NCBI RefSeq assembly: GCF_905220565.1
Contig: NC_059404.1
Location: 4,306,472 to 4,370,471 of the forward strand
DNA from: Melitaea cinxia
Lineage: Eukaryota; Arthropoda; Insecta; Lepidoptera; Nymphalidae
Direction: 5' to 3'
Length of the DNA: 64,000 nucleotides
Shown: positions 1-9,023 of the stretch, in pieces
Numbering within the stretch: position 1 is the stretch's first letter
Layout: every line of letters starts with the position of its first letter
Made by a program: the position numbers and the translations under genes
The notes under the pieces: generated by a model
Told to the model about the DNA's origin: nothing
Seen by the model: only the letters and a program-made list of their open reading frames with translations
Database searches by the model: none

Positions 1-240
1 TAAATTGTATTCCTTATTATATATTTTAATACTAATTATTTGATATTGATCATTTTGATTCCAGATTAATAAAAAATTACATTACTAAATTTTAATCAAT
101 TAACATAAAAATTTCTCATCAACTCCACTCTTCATGCTTTGGCCTAATATATTATTATAGTTTTTAATTATATTTGTATTAGTTGTTAGTCCAATAAATT
201 TTCACTCAAACAATAAAATTTCTTAATGGAAAAATTTCAG

Positions 241-353
241 AAAATTTTAACACATTCTCGCTCAAGAGTTGTACTTCAAGCCATGATAGAAGCTGCAAAA
301 GCCAATAAACGGTTCCAAGTTTTTGTCACAATGTCTTGTCCTGATAATACTGG
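241..353 (+). CDS. eIF2B-alpha: eIF2B-alpha exon (internal)
   Basis: Acceptor 'atttcag' ends at 240 and donor 'gtaaga' starts at 354. The exon is 113 nt, enters in phase 0 and leaves two bases of a Gly codon. It encodes KILTHSRSRVVLQAMIEAA and on to CPDNTG, the start of the C-terminal nucleotide-binding-like domain of the eIF2B alpha/beta/delta family. Confidence 0.93.
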
Positions 354-3300
354 GTAAGAAAATGGCATGGCATTATTTTTTATAACTCACTCAAAAAAAA
401 AAGGATGTTCATAGTTTGACTGTATTTTTTTGAGCTTTTTATTGTGATTATTTTATTGAAATTCTTTATTAGATAGAATAAACACTCGTTTCAATATACA
501 AGATGTTCGAATCCTAATTGCGTTCTTTCAATGGAGGGGTTCTGTAGGTGTAGGTAGGTCATCATGTTCCAAGTAAAAAAAGCCCTAACCCTTTTTAAAA
601 TATTACTGTCTTAATATAAGAGCTACTCTGGCAACGTACTTTTGCATAATCGTCCACTATTTTTCTCAGCCCTAAAAAACCTTGATAAAGTGAAATATTA
701 ATACTAACTGCCTCATACTACTAAAGAACCACGCATATGGAAACAAATTCTTTGTCTTGTCATCGTCGTCGTATATCGTTTTAATAGTATAAAGTAACAT
801 TAGTCAACTAATTTCAGCGTTCGAATGCACAAAGAGTTACTAGCAGCTGGCATTGAAGCTACACTAATTTTAGACTCAGCTGTGGGATACATCATGGAGT
901 CGATGGACATTGTTATGCTAGGCGCTGAGGGAGTCACAGAAAGCGGTGGAATTATTAATAAGGTAATGAAAATATAATATATTTCATGACGCACTATCTC
1001 ACTGGTCATAGCAATATTCTGCTGCAAAGTCTGCGGCAGCCTGCCTGAGGTAGTACCTCAACCTTACAGTAGATCTCAGCTAAATAGTACTGCTTTTGAT
1101 TTGAAGCTTTATGACCTTGCGCTGAGTCTTGCTGAAACGACCATTCTTGGTTATTGAACATGGTGTTGTTAAGGGGCTTAACTACCTTCTCAAAAATGGT
1201 ATCTTGATTCACTAATTGTGCTGATGTTTTGATACCTTTTTCATAACAATATGGCTCAGTCTCTCTTTCATAGCTAACACCCCAACAAACCATCACTGAA
1301 GTCGGACAATACCCACGTTTTCCTTTGTTGGCTAATTGGGAAGCTTCCTTAGAGCTTTGAGCATAAATATGGTCATTTTGTTTGTTAAAATAGTAATCAG
1401 TTGCAATTCTCATCTTTAAACAAAATTTTTCTGTGATCTCCCTTTGCGTACCGATTAAGTAGTTGATTTGATTTTACCTCCCTATTCTTTTTTAAATTAC
1501 CAGTTAAGAAATGACCAGCGCGTCTCTTATAGACCGTAAGTCATCTTTTGAAATACGCAACATGGTTCTAGGTGCTATCTCCCGAGGTAAAATCTTTTGA
1601 TTTCGGGACAGAATTTCTTCGAATTCTTTTCGCTTACTGCTTTGATCTTCTTCTTCTTCTTTGAAGACTATGGCTCCATCAGCTTTTCGCCGATGATTCT
1701 GCCAATGACAAGTGCTTAAAGTGGATCAAAGTCTGGAGACAGGGTTTGATTTTGACAGTACAACAGTGGCTTAAGCCGCTTAAGCTGCGGTTAATTGAAA
1801 ATATTTGAAATGATTATTCACCAGTTGACTGTTTACCTATAACACAAGCATTAAGTTGCTTACTTTAGGAACAGACGACCGTGTGTCTGTGTGTGTTGTT
1901 GATTATGGTTCTAGGTGCTATTTTCATCTCCCAAGATAAAACCTTTTGCTTTCCGGACAAGATTTCTTCGAATTATTTCCCTTACTGCTTTGATCGCCTT
2001 TTTCGTACGAACACTACGTCGACGGCCAAATCTTTTTCTGTCACAAGCAGAGAAGGTCTCTTCGTGTCCAGACTATGTATATTTGATGATACATTAGCGC
2101 AGTAGTCATAGCAACTGGCTGTTGTCAAAGTGTTTATGAGTCGGTAGATGAGAAATATTTGTATAGGCATATAGATGTTAGTCTTTGTTTGGATGTTTTG
2201 TGCATGTATATTGTTTCTGGCACCTGACACAAGACTAGAATCCTAATAAAGATTAGTAAGAAAAAAAAATTTGAAATGTAAACAACATTATAGAACTTGC
2301 AGGAATAGAATTATTTTATTATAAATGGTGATGAAATATTTTTTTTTTTTTTTTTTTTTATTACGATATGGGCTTACTCTTGACCTCAGTCTAGCCCTAG
2401 AGCACAGACGAGGTCGAAGATGGAGCGAGTTCGCCCAGAAGAAGCCTGTTCACTCGCGCTTTAAATATGTTCGGGTTATATGAACTCGGAAATACAGACG
2501 CCGGCAGGGAATTCCATTCCTTGGCTGTGCGCATTAAAAAAGATGATTCGAAGCGCTTTGTACGTATGAAAGGTATATCAATCAGGTAGGAATGAAAGCC
2601 TGCGGTACGTCTGAAAGTCCGATGGAAGAAAGGAGATGGGGGTATGAGCTCGTGCAGCTCCAGGGCACACTCTCCAAAGTACAACCTGTAAAAGACCGTT
2701 AGACTGGCAACCTTTCTTCGGTGAGCCAGAGTGTGAAGAGATTTCACCAAACTGGCATTACCGATAAGCCGCTTGGCTCTGCGTTCCACTGAGTCCAGTG
2801 TGGCGAGTTGATATTTGGCTGAGCCATCCCACAAGTGACTACAATATTCCATGCACGATCGGATTTGAGCTTTGTATAGCGTAAGAAGTTGTTTAGGCGT
2901 GAAATATCGCTTAACCTTATTTAAGATGCCAAGCTTTCTGGCCGCAGTTTGCGCTTTGGACTCAATGTAATTGCCAAAGTTGAGGTTAGAATTCAACTCT
3001 ATGCCAAGGAGGTCGAGGGTATCGGACACAGGGACAGGTGTACCACGGAAAGTAGGAGTCAAGTTGAAAGGACTCCGTTTGGTGGAGAATAAACAGGCCT
3101 GCGTTTTGGCGGCGTTGAACGTGACCAGGTTGCAATCACCCCATTGGGATACTTGCTCCAGTATTGAATTTGTTCGTTCCACCATGGCCTCTCTCTGAGA
3201 ACGTATTACGTCCCTGCTGTCTTTTGCGCTGGACAAATATCTCTCAACAATCGTACTGTCATCTGCGTATCCAACAATGCCTGGTCGTAGCATGTCGTTA

Positions 3301-6300
3301 ATATGGAGCAGGAAAAGAGTTGCAGAGAGAACAGAACCTTGAGGGACGCCGGCGTTTATATCCATCAGGTCAGAGGAGCAGCCGTCCACGACCACTCTGA
3401 TCGACCGTTCACTCAAAAAGTCTGAAATCCAGCTACAAAAGTCAACAGGGATGCCGTAAGCAGGAAGTTTGCTAAGGAGACTTGCGTGCCAAACCCTGTC
3501 GAAGGCCTTCGAGATATCTAGTGATACAGCGAGCGCCTCACCATGTTTCTCTATGGCTTCGCCCCAGCAGTGTGTGACATACACCAGAAGATCTCCAGTA
3601 GACCGCCCCTGACGAAAACCGTATTGGTGGTCACTGAGGAGTTCATTGTGCTCTAGGTAGTTCAGCAACTTGCTGTTAAGTACCTTTTCCATGACTTTGC
3701 AGAGCATGGAGGTGATGGCGATTGGTCGGTAGTTGCAGGGATTCACTCGGCTACCCTTTTTGGGCACTGGCTGCACATTAGCCAGCTTCCAAGATTTTGG
3801 CACCGTTCTAGTTTGAAGAGAGAGGCGGTACAGGCGCGTGAGAACAGGAGACAGCTCAGGTGCACAGGCCTTTAGGACGCGCGCAGGTATACCGTCAGGT
3901 CCACTAGTCTTATTCACGTCAAGGTTCAGCAAAACTCTACGGACCTCTTTATTGTGGATCGTGATCTCTTGCATAGAAGAGTCACATCGAGGCAAGGATG
4001 GTGGTTGTGTAGAGCTAGCGTCAAGACGCGAATTGCTCGCAAAGAGAGATGCAAACAAGTTTGCCTTTTCCACTGCCGAGTGAGCTAGCGAACCATCAGG
4101 CTTCTGCAGAGGAGGCAATGTAGGGCGGCAGAAATTGGACTCTACTGCCTTCGACAGAGACCAGAATTGTTTACTACCAGGGGGGTAGGAGGCAAGTTTA
4201 GCGCCTATACGACGGATATGGTCGAATCGGGCCTTTTGTAATATCCGTTTGCAGGACTTGGCGGCTGAATTAAAAGCTTTCTTCCTCGTGCGAACCCTCC
4301 GCGCTCCAGCTTTGGCATCGCGGACTTGTACCCAAGCTTTGTAAGCAGACTCTTTAAGGGCTTCAGCATGGGCGCACTCAGCATTGTACCAAGGTCGGGA
4401 TTTGTGGTCGAGCGATATGTCGGAGAATGGTATAAAGTATTCCATTCCCTGTCGAATCACGCCCGCAACTGCCTCAGCCGAACACGAGGGGTCACCTGAG
4501 GAAAAACAGACTTGCCGCCAAGGGAAAGATGCATAGAAATGCCGCATCTCTTCCCAGTCCGCTAACTCATATCGCCACACCCTTCTTGTGCCCCTTGGAC
4601 AGTTGTCCGGAGGAGAGGCGGTTGATATGGATTTCACCAGACAATGGTCGGATGATCCTAGAGGGGCAGATACTGAGACCGAGTGTCTGTCTGGATCTGT
4701 AGTCAGCAGAAGGTCCAGGCAATTGGCTGTATGGCTAGCAATATCTGGTACCCGTGTTGCAACCTGTACCATCTGGGTAAGATCGAGTGCTAACGCGAAT
4801 TTGCGCGCCTCCCTCCCAGCGTGGCATGTTTTCTCGTACGGGAACAACCACTGCTCGTGGTGGGCGTTAAAGTCCCCGAGAAAAACAAGTTCCGCCGTCG
4901 GATACCGTTGCTGCGCTTTGTCTGCCATCTCTGTAAGGTGGTCGAAGAGCCTGGTTGTCTCCTGATCTCCACTGTGCGACCGATAAACACAGGCGTAGAC
5001 AGTCTTGTCCACGCCGGTGTCCACTAAAACCCACAATGTAGAGAACCCGGTCGCTTCAAAGCACCGGAGTCGCTTATAGCAAATGTCATTGCGGACGTAC
5101 ACACAGACCCCAGCGTGTTCCTTGAACTTATGTTCTAATGAGTAGCATGGGTAGTTGAGGTACGTCGCATCTGCTGGACATTTGATTTGCGTCTCCGTTA
5201 AGAAAAACAGATGCGGCTTCACGGTCTCGAGGTGGTGGTAGACCGGGTCAATATTGGAATGCAAACCTCGGATGTTAATGAGGTGCACCTTCAGTGGGAG
5301 GAAGTGCAGCCGTTTTTTAACTTTTTTCCTTCTTTGTGCTTTTTTCATATTGAGGAGTGATGATGGGGAAGCAGTTGGATGTCGAGGCGCAGCTTTTACC
5401 ATGCGGATTCCCTAGGCTAAGCCGACCATTAGAGGAGCTCATCTGGAGACTGCGGGGACGCCCGAGCCCCCCTGGAAATCGCCACCGGGTCCTCCCACCC
5501 AGTCGCCAACTGGCACGGTGGAGCCATCCCAGGATTTTTCGCGAGGTGGCGGGGCAGCCTTTGCCACGTGGCTGGCGCGCTAGGGCCCCCAACTGCCTGC
5601 GGTCGGTCAACGGCAAGACCGTGCCTCGGATCCCGCTACCCTCCAGTATGAGCTACCCGGTACAGTGCAGTCCAAGATTCCGAAAAAAAAAACTGCGCAA
5701 GCTGCGCAACTGACACTCTTCTAATCCCCCAAAGGCACTGGTACTCCCGCTCACAGACGGAACGCAGTAAGCTGCTTGGCGTCTGGTTCCGACGGGAGGG
5801 TGGTCGCTGCCAGGCGGCCCCTGAGTGGGACCTACCACCGCATTGTGTGGGGGTCGTTCAGCCGTCACCAAAAGTAAATTAGTGGTGCCGTTGCCCGGGG
5901 TGGACCACTAGGAGGTAGACCCCAACCACCCCTCCGTTGCCCGGGGTGGACCACTAGGAGGTAGACCCCAACCACCCCAGTTCACTCTGAAAATTCTGAT
6001 TACATTTTAAAATAATCAGTATATATACAGAATCAGTATAGTTATGTATTATTTTACAGATCGGTACATACTGCCTGGGACTGGTAGCATTGGAACTCAA
6101 GAAACCTGTGTATGTGCTAGCAGAAAGTTTTAAATTTTCAAGAATATATCCTCTCAATCAACGAGATGTACCGAATGAGTTCAAGTATTTATCAAGCGTG
6201 CTCAGTTCTGGAGACTTGTCAAAACAGCATCCTTTAGTTGACTACACACCGCCGGCATACATTACTTTATTGTTTACTGATCTGGGGATACTGACGCCGT

Positions 6301-6338
6301 CTGCTGTTAGCGACGAGCTTATTAAGCTTTATTTGTAA
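241..6338 (+). CDS. eIF2B-alpha: eIF2B subunit alpha, 3' part of gene (join 241-353, 818-962, 6060-6338)
   Basis: Alpha subunit of eIF2B, the decameric cytosolic exchange factor that reloads eIF2 with GTP. The alpha subunit belongs to the regulatory subcomplex that senses phosphorylated eIF2. The three exons join in phase to 178 codons plus stop, which is the C-terminal ~60% of a protein usually near 300 residues. The family signatures are clear: a Rossmann-like C-terminal domain with VGYIMESMD, GAEGVTESGGIINKIGT, VYVLAESFKF, PLNQRDVPNEF, VDYTPP and the near-invariant C-terminus TPSAVSDELIKLYL. The first exon(s) lie left of the window. The last intron (5.1 kb) contains mariner debris and an antisense LINE. 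The gene converges tail to tail with the Fer-type kinase. Identification is by recognition of the family; no search was run. Confidence 0.95.
818..962 (+). CDS. eIF2B-alpha: eIF2B-alpha exon (internal)
   Basis: Acceptor 'atttcag' ends at 817 and donor 'gtaatg' starts at 963. The exon is 145 nt: it completes the split Gly codon and ends in phase 0. It encodes VRMHKELLAAGIEAT, the highly conserved SAVGYIMESMDIVMLGAEG and SGGIINK. Confidence 0.95.
1035..1100 (-). repeat. Family A dispersed repeat, short diverged piece
   Basis: The stretch 'gaggtagtacctcaacctt' and its continuation match one end of the ~270-bp family A repeat found near 11.3, 13.5, 17.2 and 43.2 kb. It truncates the mariner core. 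Confidence 0.55.
1100..1413 (-). pseudogene. Mariner-like transposase catalytic core fragment
   Basis: The minus-strand frame contains FNKQNDHIYAQSSKEA, VMVCWGVSYERETEP, KTSAQLVNQDTIFEKVVKPL and EWSFQQDSAQGHKA. This is the DDE catalytic core of mariner/Tc1-type cut-and-paste transposases; the FQQDSA motif carries the second catalytic Asp. The region expected to carry the first Asp (around 1420-1450) is frame-disrupted. Just after DSAQGHKA the reading frame runs into unrelated dispersed repeat (about 1035-1100), so the third catalytic residue is missing. It is a dead remnant. Confidence 0.8.
1505..1650 (-). pseudogene. Mariner transposase N-terminal (HTH) fragment, copy 1
   Basis: Read on the minus strand, the stretch encodes KKIKAV, then after a frame change RNSVRNQKILPREIAPRTM and RISKDDL. 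This resembles the helix-turn-helix region of mariner-type transposases (consensus of type RRNP.R..RKMA.E...S.RTM.RILK.DL). A second, partly overlapping copy lies at 1905-2040. Frameshifts are present. Confidence 0.6.
1905..2040 (-). pseudogene. Mariner transposase N-terminal (HTH) fragment, copy 2
   Basis: The minus strand encodes GRRRSVRTKKAIKAVREII followed by RRNLVRKAKGFILGDEN, the N-terminal helix-turn-helix of the same transposase type as at 1100-1413. It shares 'atggttctaggtgctat' and the stretch ending 'actgctttgatc' with copy 1. So two homologous pieces lie ~340 bp apart, with unrelated sequence and a TTC-rich run between them. Confidence 0.65.
2397..5402 (-). CDS. LINE ORF2: AP-endonuclease and reverse transcriptase
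   Basis: Polyprotein of 1001 residues for target-primed reverse transcription. Residues ~35-258 form an apurinic-type endonuclease: NIRGL (43), ETQ (70), ACVYRSHSGD (137), GDFNAHHEQW (176), CLDLLLT (228) and SDHCLV (251). A linker follows, then the reverse transcriptase: TSGPDGIPARVLK (499), VQPVPKKG (543), NYRPIAITSMLCKVMEKVL (557), YGFRQGRSTGDLL (594), SLDISKAFDRVW (627), AGVPQGSVLS (684) and the catalytic YADD (712-715). The C-terminal part, with YKAQIRSCMEYCSHLW, is typical of jockey/CR1-type elements from insects. All catalytic motifs look intact. No RNase H domain is evident. The first ATG is used as start; its N-terminus is basic and low in similarity, so the true start could be a few codons further in. 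Confidence 0.93.
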   Translation of the reverse strand: MVKAAPRHPTASPSSLLNMKKAQRRKKVKKRLHFLPLKVHLINIRGLHSNIDPVYHHLETVKPHLFFLTETQIKCPADATYLNYPCYSLEHKFKEHAGVCVYVRNDICYKRLRCFEATGFSTLWVLVDTGVDKTVYACVYRSHSGDQETTRLFDHLTEMADKAQQRYPTAELVFLGDFNAHHEQWLFPYEKTCHAGREARKFALALDLTQMVQVATRVPDIASHTANCLDLLLTTDPDRHSVSVSAPLGSSDHCLVKSISTASPPDNCPRGTRRVWRYELADWEEMRHFYASFPWRQVCFSSGDPSCSAEAVAGVIRQGMEYFIPFSDISLDHKSRPWYNAECAHAEALKESAYKAWVQVRDAKAGARRVRTRKKAFNSAAKSCKRILQKARFDHIRRIGAKLASYPPGSKQFWSLSKAVESNFCRPTLPPLQKPDGSLAHSAVEKANLFASLFASNSRLDASSTQPPSLPRCDSSMQEITIHNKEVRRVLLNLDVNKTSGPDGIPARVLKACAPELSPVLTRLYRLSLQTRTVPKSWKLANVQPVPKKGSRVNPCNYRPIAITSMLCKVMEKVLNSKLLNYLEHNELLSDHQYGFRQGRSTGDLLVYVTHCWGEAIEKHGEALAVSLDISKAFDRVWHASLLSKLPAYGIPVDFCSWISDFLSERSIRVVVDGCSSDLMDINAGVPQGSVLSATLFLLHINDMLRPGIVGYADDSTIVERYLSSAKDSRDVIRSQREAMVERTNSILEQVSQWGDCNLVTFNAAKTQACLFSTKRSPFNLTPTFRGTPVPVSDTLDLLGIELNSNLNFGNYIESKAQTAARKLGILNKVKRYFTPKQLLTLYKAQIRSCMEYCSHLWDGSAKYQLATLDSVERRAKRLIGNASLVKSLHTLAHRRKVASLTVFYRLYFGECALELHELIPPSPFFHRTFRRTAGFHSYLIDIPFIRTKRFESSFLMRTAKEWNSLPASVFPSSYNPNIFKARVNRLLLGELAPSSTSSVL
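5888..5978 (-). repeat. Two 5'-terminal tandem units of the LINE
   Basis: Two nearly identical GC-rich units, 5888-5933 and 5934-5978 (about 46 and 45 bp), each beginning 'ccgttgcccggggtggacca' on the plus strand. They sit at the exact 5' end of the element as read on the minus strand. Tandem 5' units in other LINEs carry promoter activity, so this may be the element's internal promoter (inference). Confidence 0.75.
6060..6338 (+). CDS. eIF2B-alpha: eIF2B-alpha terminal exon
   Basis: Acceptor 'attttacag' ends at 6059 and the TAA stop ends at 6338. The 92 codons plus stop encode IGTYCLGLVALELKKP, VYVLAESFKFSRIYPLNQ, RDVPNEFKYLSSVL, VDYTPPAYITLLFTDLG and ILTPSAVSDELIKLYL, matching the conserved C-terminus of the family to the last residue. 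Confidence 0.96.
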   Translation: MGTYCLGLVALELKKPVYVLAESFKFSRIYPLNQRDVPNEFKYLSSVLSSGDLSKQHPLVDYTPPAYITLLFTDLGILTPSAVSDELIKLYL

Positions 6339-6449
6339 TTTTGTAATGATTTTGAAATATACTTATTATGATTATTTAATGGTATATTTTTAATTTTATG
6401 ATACATACAACTACATATACTTTACACTTAGATATCCTTGACAAAAGAA

Positions 6450-6455
6450 AATAAA
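6450..6455 (+). promoter_or_regulatory. Candidate polyadenylation signal of eIF2B-alpha
   Basis: AATAAA lies 112 nt after the stop codon and is the first one downstream. Other weaker sites are possible in this AT-rich region. Confidence 0.5.
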
Positions 6456-6611
6456 AGTAAACAACAGCCACAATCAGTACATTCCGATACACAAAAAATG
6501 CTTATAATAGAATTTTAATGTTGAGACACAGTTAACACTTAGCAATACACATACATAAATAACATAGTAAAAGAGGCATATAAAACTACACATCAACATA
6601 CACAAACAAAT

Positions 6612-6932
6612 ACCTCTTCCTCTATAGGCCTCTTTCCCCATGTAGGAGAAGGATCAGAGATCCACCACACTGCTCGAATGCGGGTTGGCGGATATATTCC
6701 CTACTAGAGTAACGATCGCCATCAGGTGTACATGATAACAACCGAGACCCGACAGCTTAACGTGCTCTCCGAGGCACGGTGGGGAGACCCACAAGGACTG
6801 CACAAACACCCAGACCACGCCAAATACCTGTATGGCCAATATAAATGTTTGTCATATAGGATCAAACCCGCAACCGCCAACGCAACAGGTACAATCCATG
6901 GCTATGACCGCTGCGCCAGCGCGGCGTCAGCG
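6612..6932 (-). repeat. tRNA-derived SINE (family C), nearly full length
   Basis: Read on the minus strand, the head has a polymerase III A box TGGCGCAGCGGT (6907-6918) and a B box GGGTTTGATCC (6859-6869), spaced as in tRNA genes. The body contains GTGGTCTGGGTGTTTGTG, and the tail reads CTTCTCCTACATGGGGAAAG then AGGCCTATAG, the tail shared by lepidopteran SINEs and LINE 3' ends. The same family is at 13128-13457 (plus), with partial copies elsewhere. Confidence 0.75.
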
Positions 6933-6949
6933 TACATAAGCTAGTTTCA

Positions 6950-7135
6950 GTGCTTCAAACGAACCAATATCATACAAGTACGTATTGAAGAAGAGTAGTC
7001 CTAAATGTGAGCCTTGTGGGACACCTGTGGGAATTTTAACGTAATTGGAGCAACATCCAGCCTACTACTACTACCACCTGAGAACGATTAGTCAAATATG
7101 ACTTTACCCACCTAAGTAACTCCCCGTGGATACCC
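6950..7135 (-). pseudogene. LINE reverse transcriptase fragment
   Basis: The minus strand encodes LLRWVKSYLTNRSQVV and, after a frameshift, TGVPQGSHLGLLFFNTYL. These are the two RT segments that flank the catalytic region in jockey/CR1-type LINEs (usual form GVPQGSHLGPLLF). It is a decayed remnant of another LINE type than the one at 2341-5978. Confidence 0.7.
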
Positions 7136-8808
7136 AGAGTTTGTAATTTATATATTACATACTTAAATACTGGTAAGAATAACTTCTATTGTCCTCACGC
7201 CTTTAAAAAAAAGTAAGTTCAGTAATTTGGTGTTAAAAATAAAAACCATCCAATTTATTCTGGCACTTTTATTAATATAATGTACGAATATATTTACAAT
7301 AAACATGTGTAACATTAATACAAACAATACTAGCTAAACACTCGATAGCTACTGTATCTCACTTGAGTTGTTGTTTTGTTACGTACTCTATCTATATTCT
7401 ATTATATAAAAATATACCACTAGGCAAGAAATAATAATTATTTACTTGGAAGCACAGTGTTTATCACAATTATTTTTCCAAATTCATTATTCATTCGTAT
7501 ATATAAATATAAAAATTTAGTAGTTTACAAATTTTAATAATATTTTTTTTAAAATCTTACATAATAAAAATTCCATAATTGAATAGGTAAATTTCAGTAA
7601 AAAATAGTCAAATTATAAACGCTATTTCATTTAGTTTAAGAATCTAAGCTGATTCTATAATTTAAAATGATCTGTCAAAAAAAAGTAGGAAAAAAGTAAC
7701 AGAAAGCCTATAAGGATTACAGAGAAGGAATTTGGAAATAAGTAGGATATGTCAAAGAAAACTTAATCATATAGAATTGACAATTAAAAGCCATTAAGCA
7801 AAGAACCAAAGAACTGAACTAGAATTGACAATGAACAAGATGTTGGAGTTACGATGACAACTCGGAAATATACCAATCATCAAATCACTACAAAAAGACA
7901 AAGTTAGTCCTAACAAAAAAGTAAAAAAGAAAAATAATATTTTGGCTATCCTACAAAGGTTCACTCGAGAGATCAACACTTTCATAAAAGATAATAAAAT
8001 ACAATGTATTAATACTAAAAGAAACACTACAATGTTGGTTACAATTTTAAAATATAATTGAAATAAAACAACACCACTTTAACAGTTCAAACTTCATTTG
8101 ATTTGAACAGTAAACAGTTCAAACTTAATTTAAGAATTCAATTTTTTAACTAGTTTACTGTAAAGTAAAAAATATTTCTGAATAAAAAAATTGTATAAAA
8201 AATTGTATCAAAATTAAATACATATATTTTGTTTTAATAACATGGCATACATGGTGATATTTTTTGAAGTAAAGATAACATTTTTGTATTATTGTTTCGT
8301 ATATTCTATTGAATGAAATTATCCATATAGAATTTACAACTTACATATAAAACAATACTGACATTGATTGTTGATGTTGGAAAAGCCTATAGGTACCTAC
8401 TTAAATATTTACAATCTAAATACAACAAATATAGCAATAAGCATGTTCCCTACAATTTTCTTTCAATAATAGATTGACAGGTTTACAAACTATATCTCGT
8501 TTTATTAAAAAAAACTTATTTTATACTTAAGTAAAATTAATAAAATTTCGTCGAAAATTCGTATGACTTGAAATTCGAAATTAAGTTGAACATAAGACAC
8601 CTAATAACAATTTCACTTATATCTTTAGGTATTTTACAAAGTCAATTTGCCATTCGATTCAAAATTTTGTAGCTAAAAATAAAATTATTTTACATAATAA
8701 TATGAGTACATATTAATATTAAAGAAATATTTCGCTTATCTCATTCCCTTAAGTCACATCTGTCAGTTAGGCGCAATTTTGAATGTGACTTGCGTATCTG
8801 TGTATCTG
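7136..8808. other. Intergenic / kinase 3' flank, no gene seen
   Basis: Very AT-rich spacer. It must include the 3' UTR of the minus-strand kinase. I recognise no coding sequence or RNA gene in it. Confidence 0.7.
8501..8506 (-). promoter_or_regulatory. Candidate polyadenylation signal of the Fer-type kinase
   Basis: AATAAA on the minus strand, ~300 nt after the stop at 8809-8811 and the first such hexamer downstream. Further hexamers lie at 7254-7259 and 7268-7273. Confidence 0.35.
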
Positions 8809-8945
8809 TTATCTGTTGTAAATGTTGTCAATAATGGTATATATTTGGTGAAAGTGCGGTCGCTTCTCGGGCTCGTACTCCCAACAACGCAACATGAGTG
8901 CATACACATCCTCGATACAGCCTTCGGGCGCCGGCATGCGGTATC
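8809..8945 (-). CDS. FER (Fps85D): Kinase terminal exon
   Basis: Acceptor TGCTCAG precedes 8945; stop TAA at 8811-8809. It completes a split Gly and encodes YRMPAPEGCIEDVYALMLRC and WEYEPEKRPHFHQI, the end of the kinase C-lobe (subdomain XI with the conserved CW and RP), ending TIIDNIYNR. Confidence 0.96.
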
Positions 8946-8992
8946 CTGAGCACATTTTGAGAAAAATATAGATCAAAACTAATATACCTAGT

Positions 8993-9023
<31 letters not shown>

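Larger units (their letters stand above)
2341..5978 (-). mobile_element. Near-intact non-LTR retrotransposon (jockey/CR1-like), antisense in intron
   Basis: The element runs right to left. Its 5' end carries two ~45-bp tandem units (5888-5978), followed by a ~480-bp leader, one 1001-codon ORF (5402-2397) and a short 3' UTR ending in an A-tail, seen as ~19 T at 2341-2359. The ORF has no stop or frameshift, which suggests a recent insertion. I saw no CCHC-type ORF1. No convincing target site duplication is visible between the flanks at 2325-2340 and 5979-5995. Clade assignment (jockey versus CR1-type) would need a phylogeny. Confidence 0.88.
963..6059 (+). other. Last eIF2B-alpha intron, occupied by transposons
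   Basis: The intron is 5.1 kb with donor gtaatg and acceptor attttacag. It contains a dispersed-repeat piece, mariner fragments (about 1006-2060) and an antisense non-LTR retrotransposon (2341-5978). Little unique sequence remains: about 2100-2340 and 5979-6059. Confidence 0.9.

Noticed and set aside
2341..2400. Target site duplication for the LINE
   Set aside because: No stretch next to the A-tail at 2325-2340 matches the flank after 5978 well enough to claim one.
4588..4965. 125-codon plus-strand open frame inside the LINE
   Set aside because: Antisense shadow of the endonuclease-coding region.
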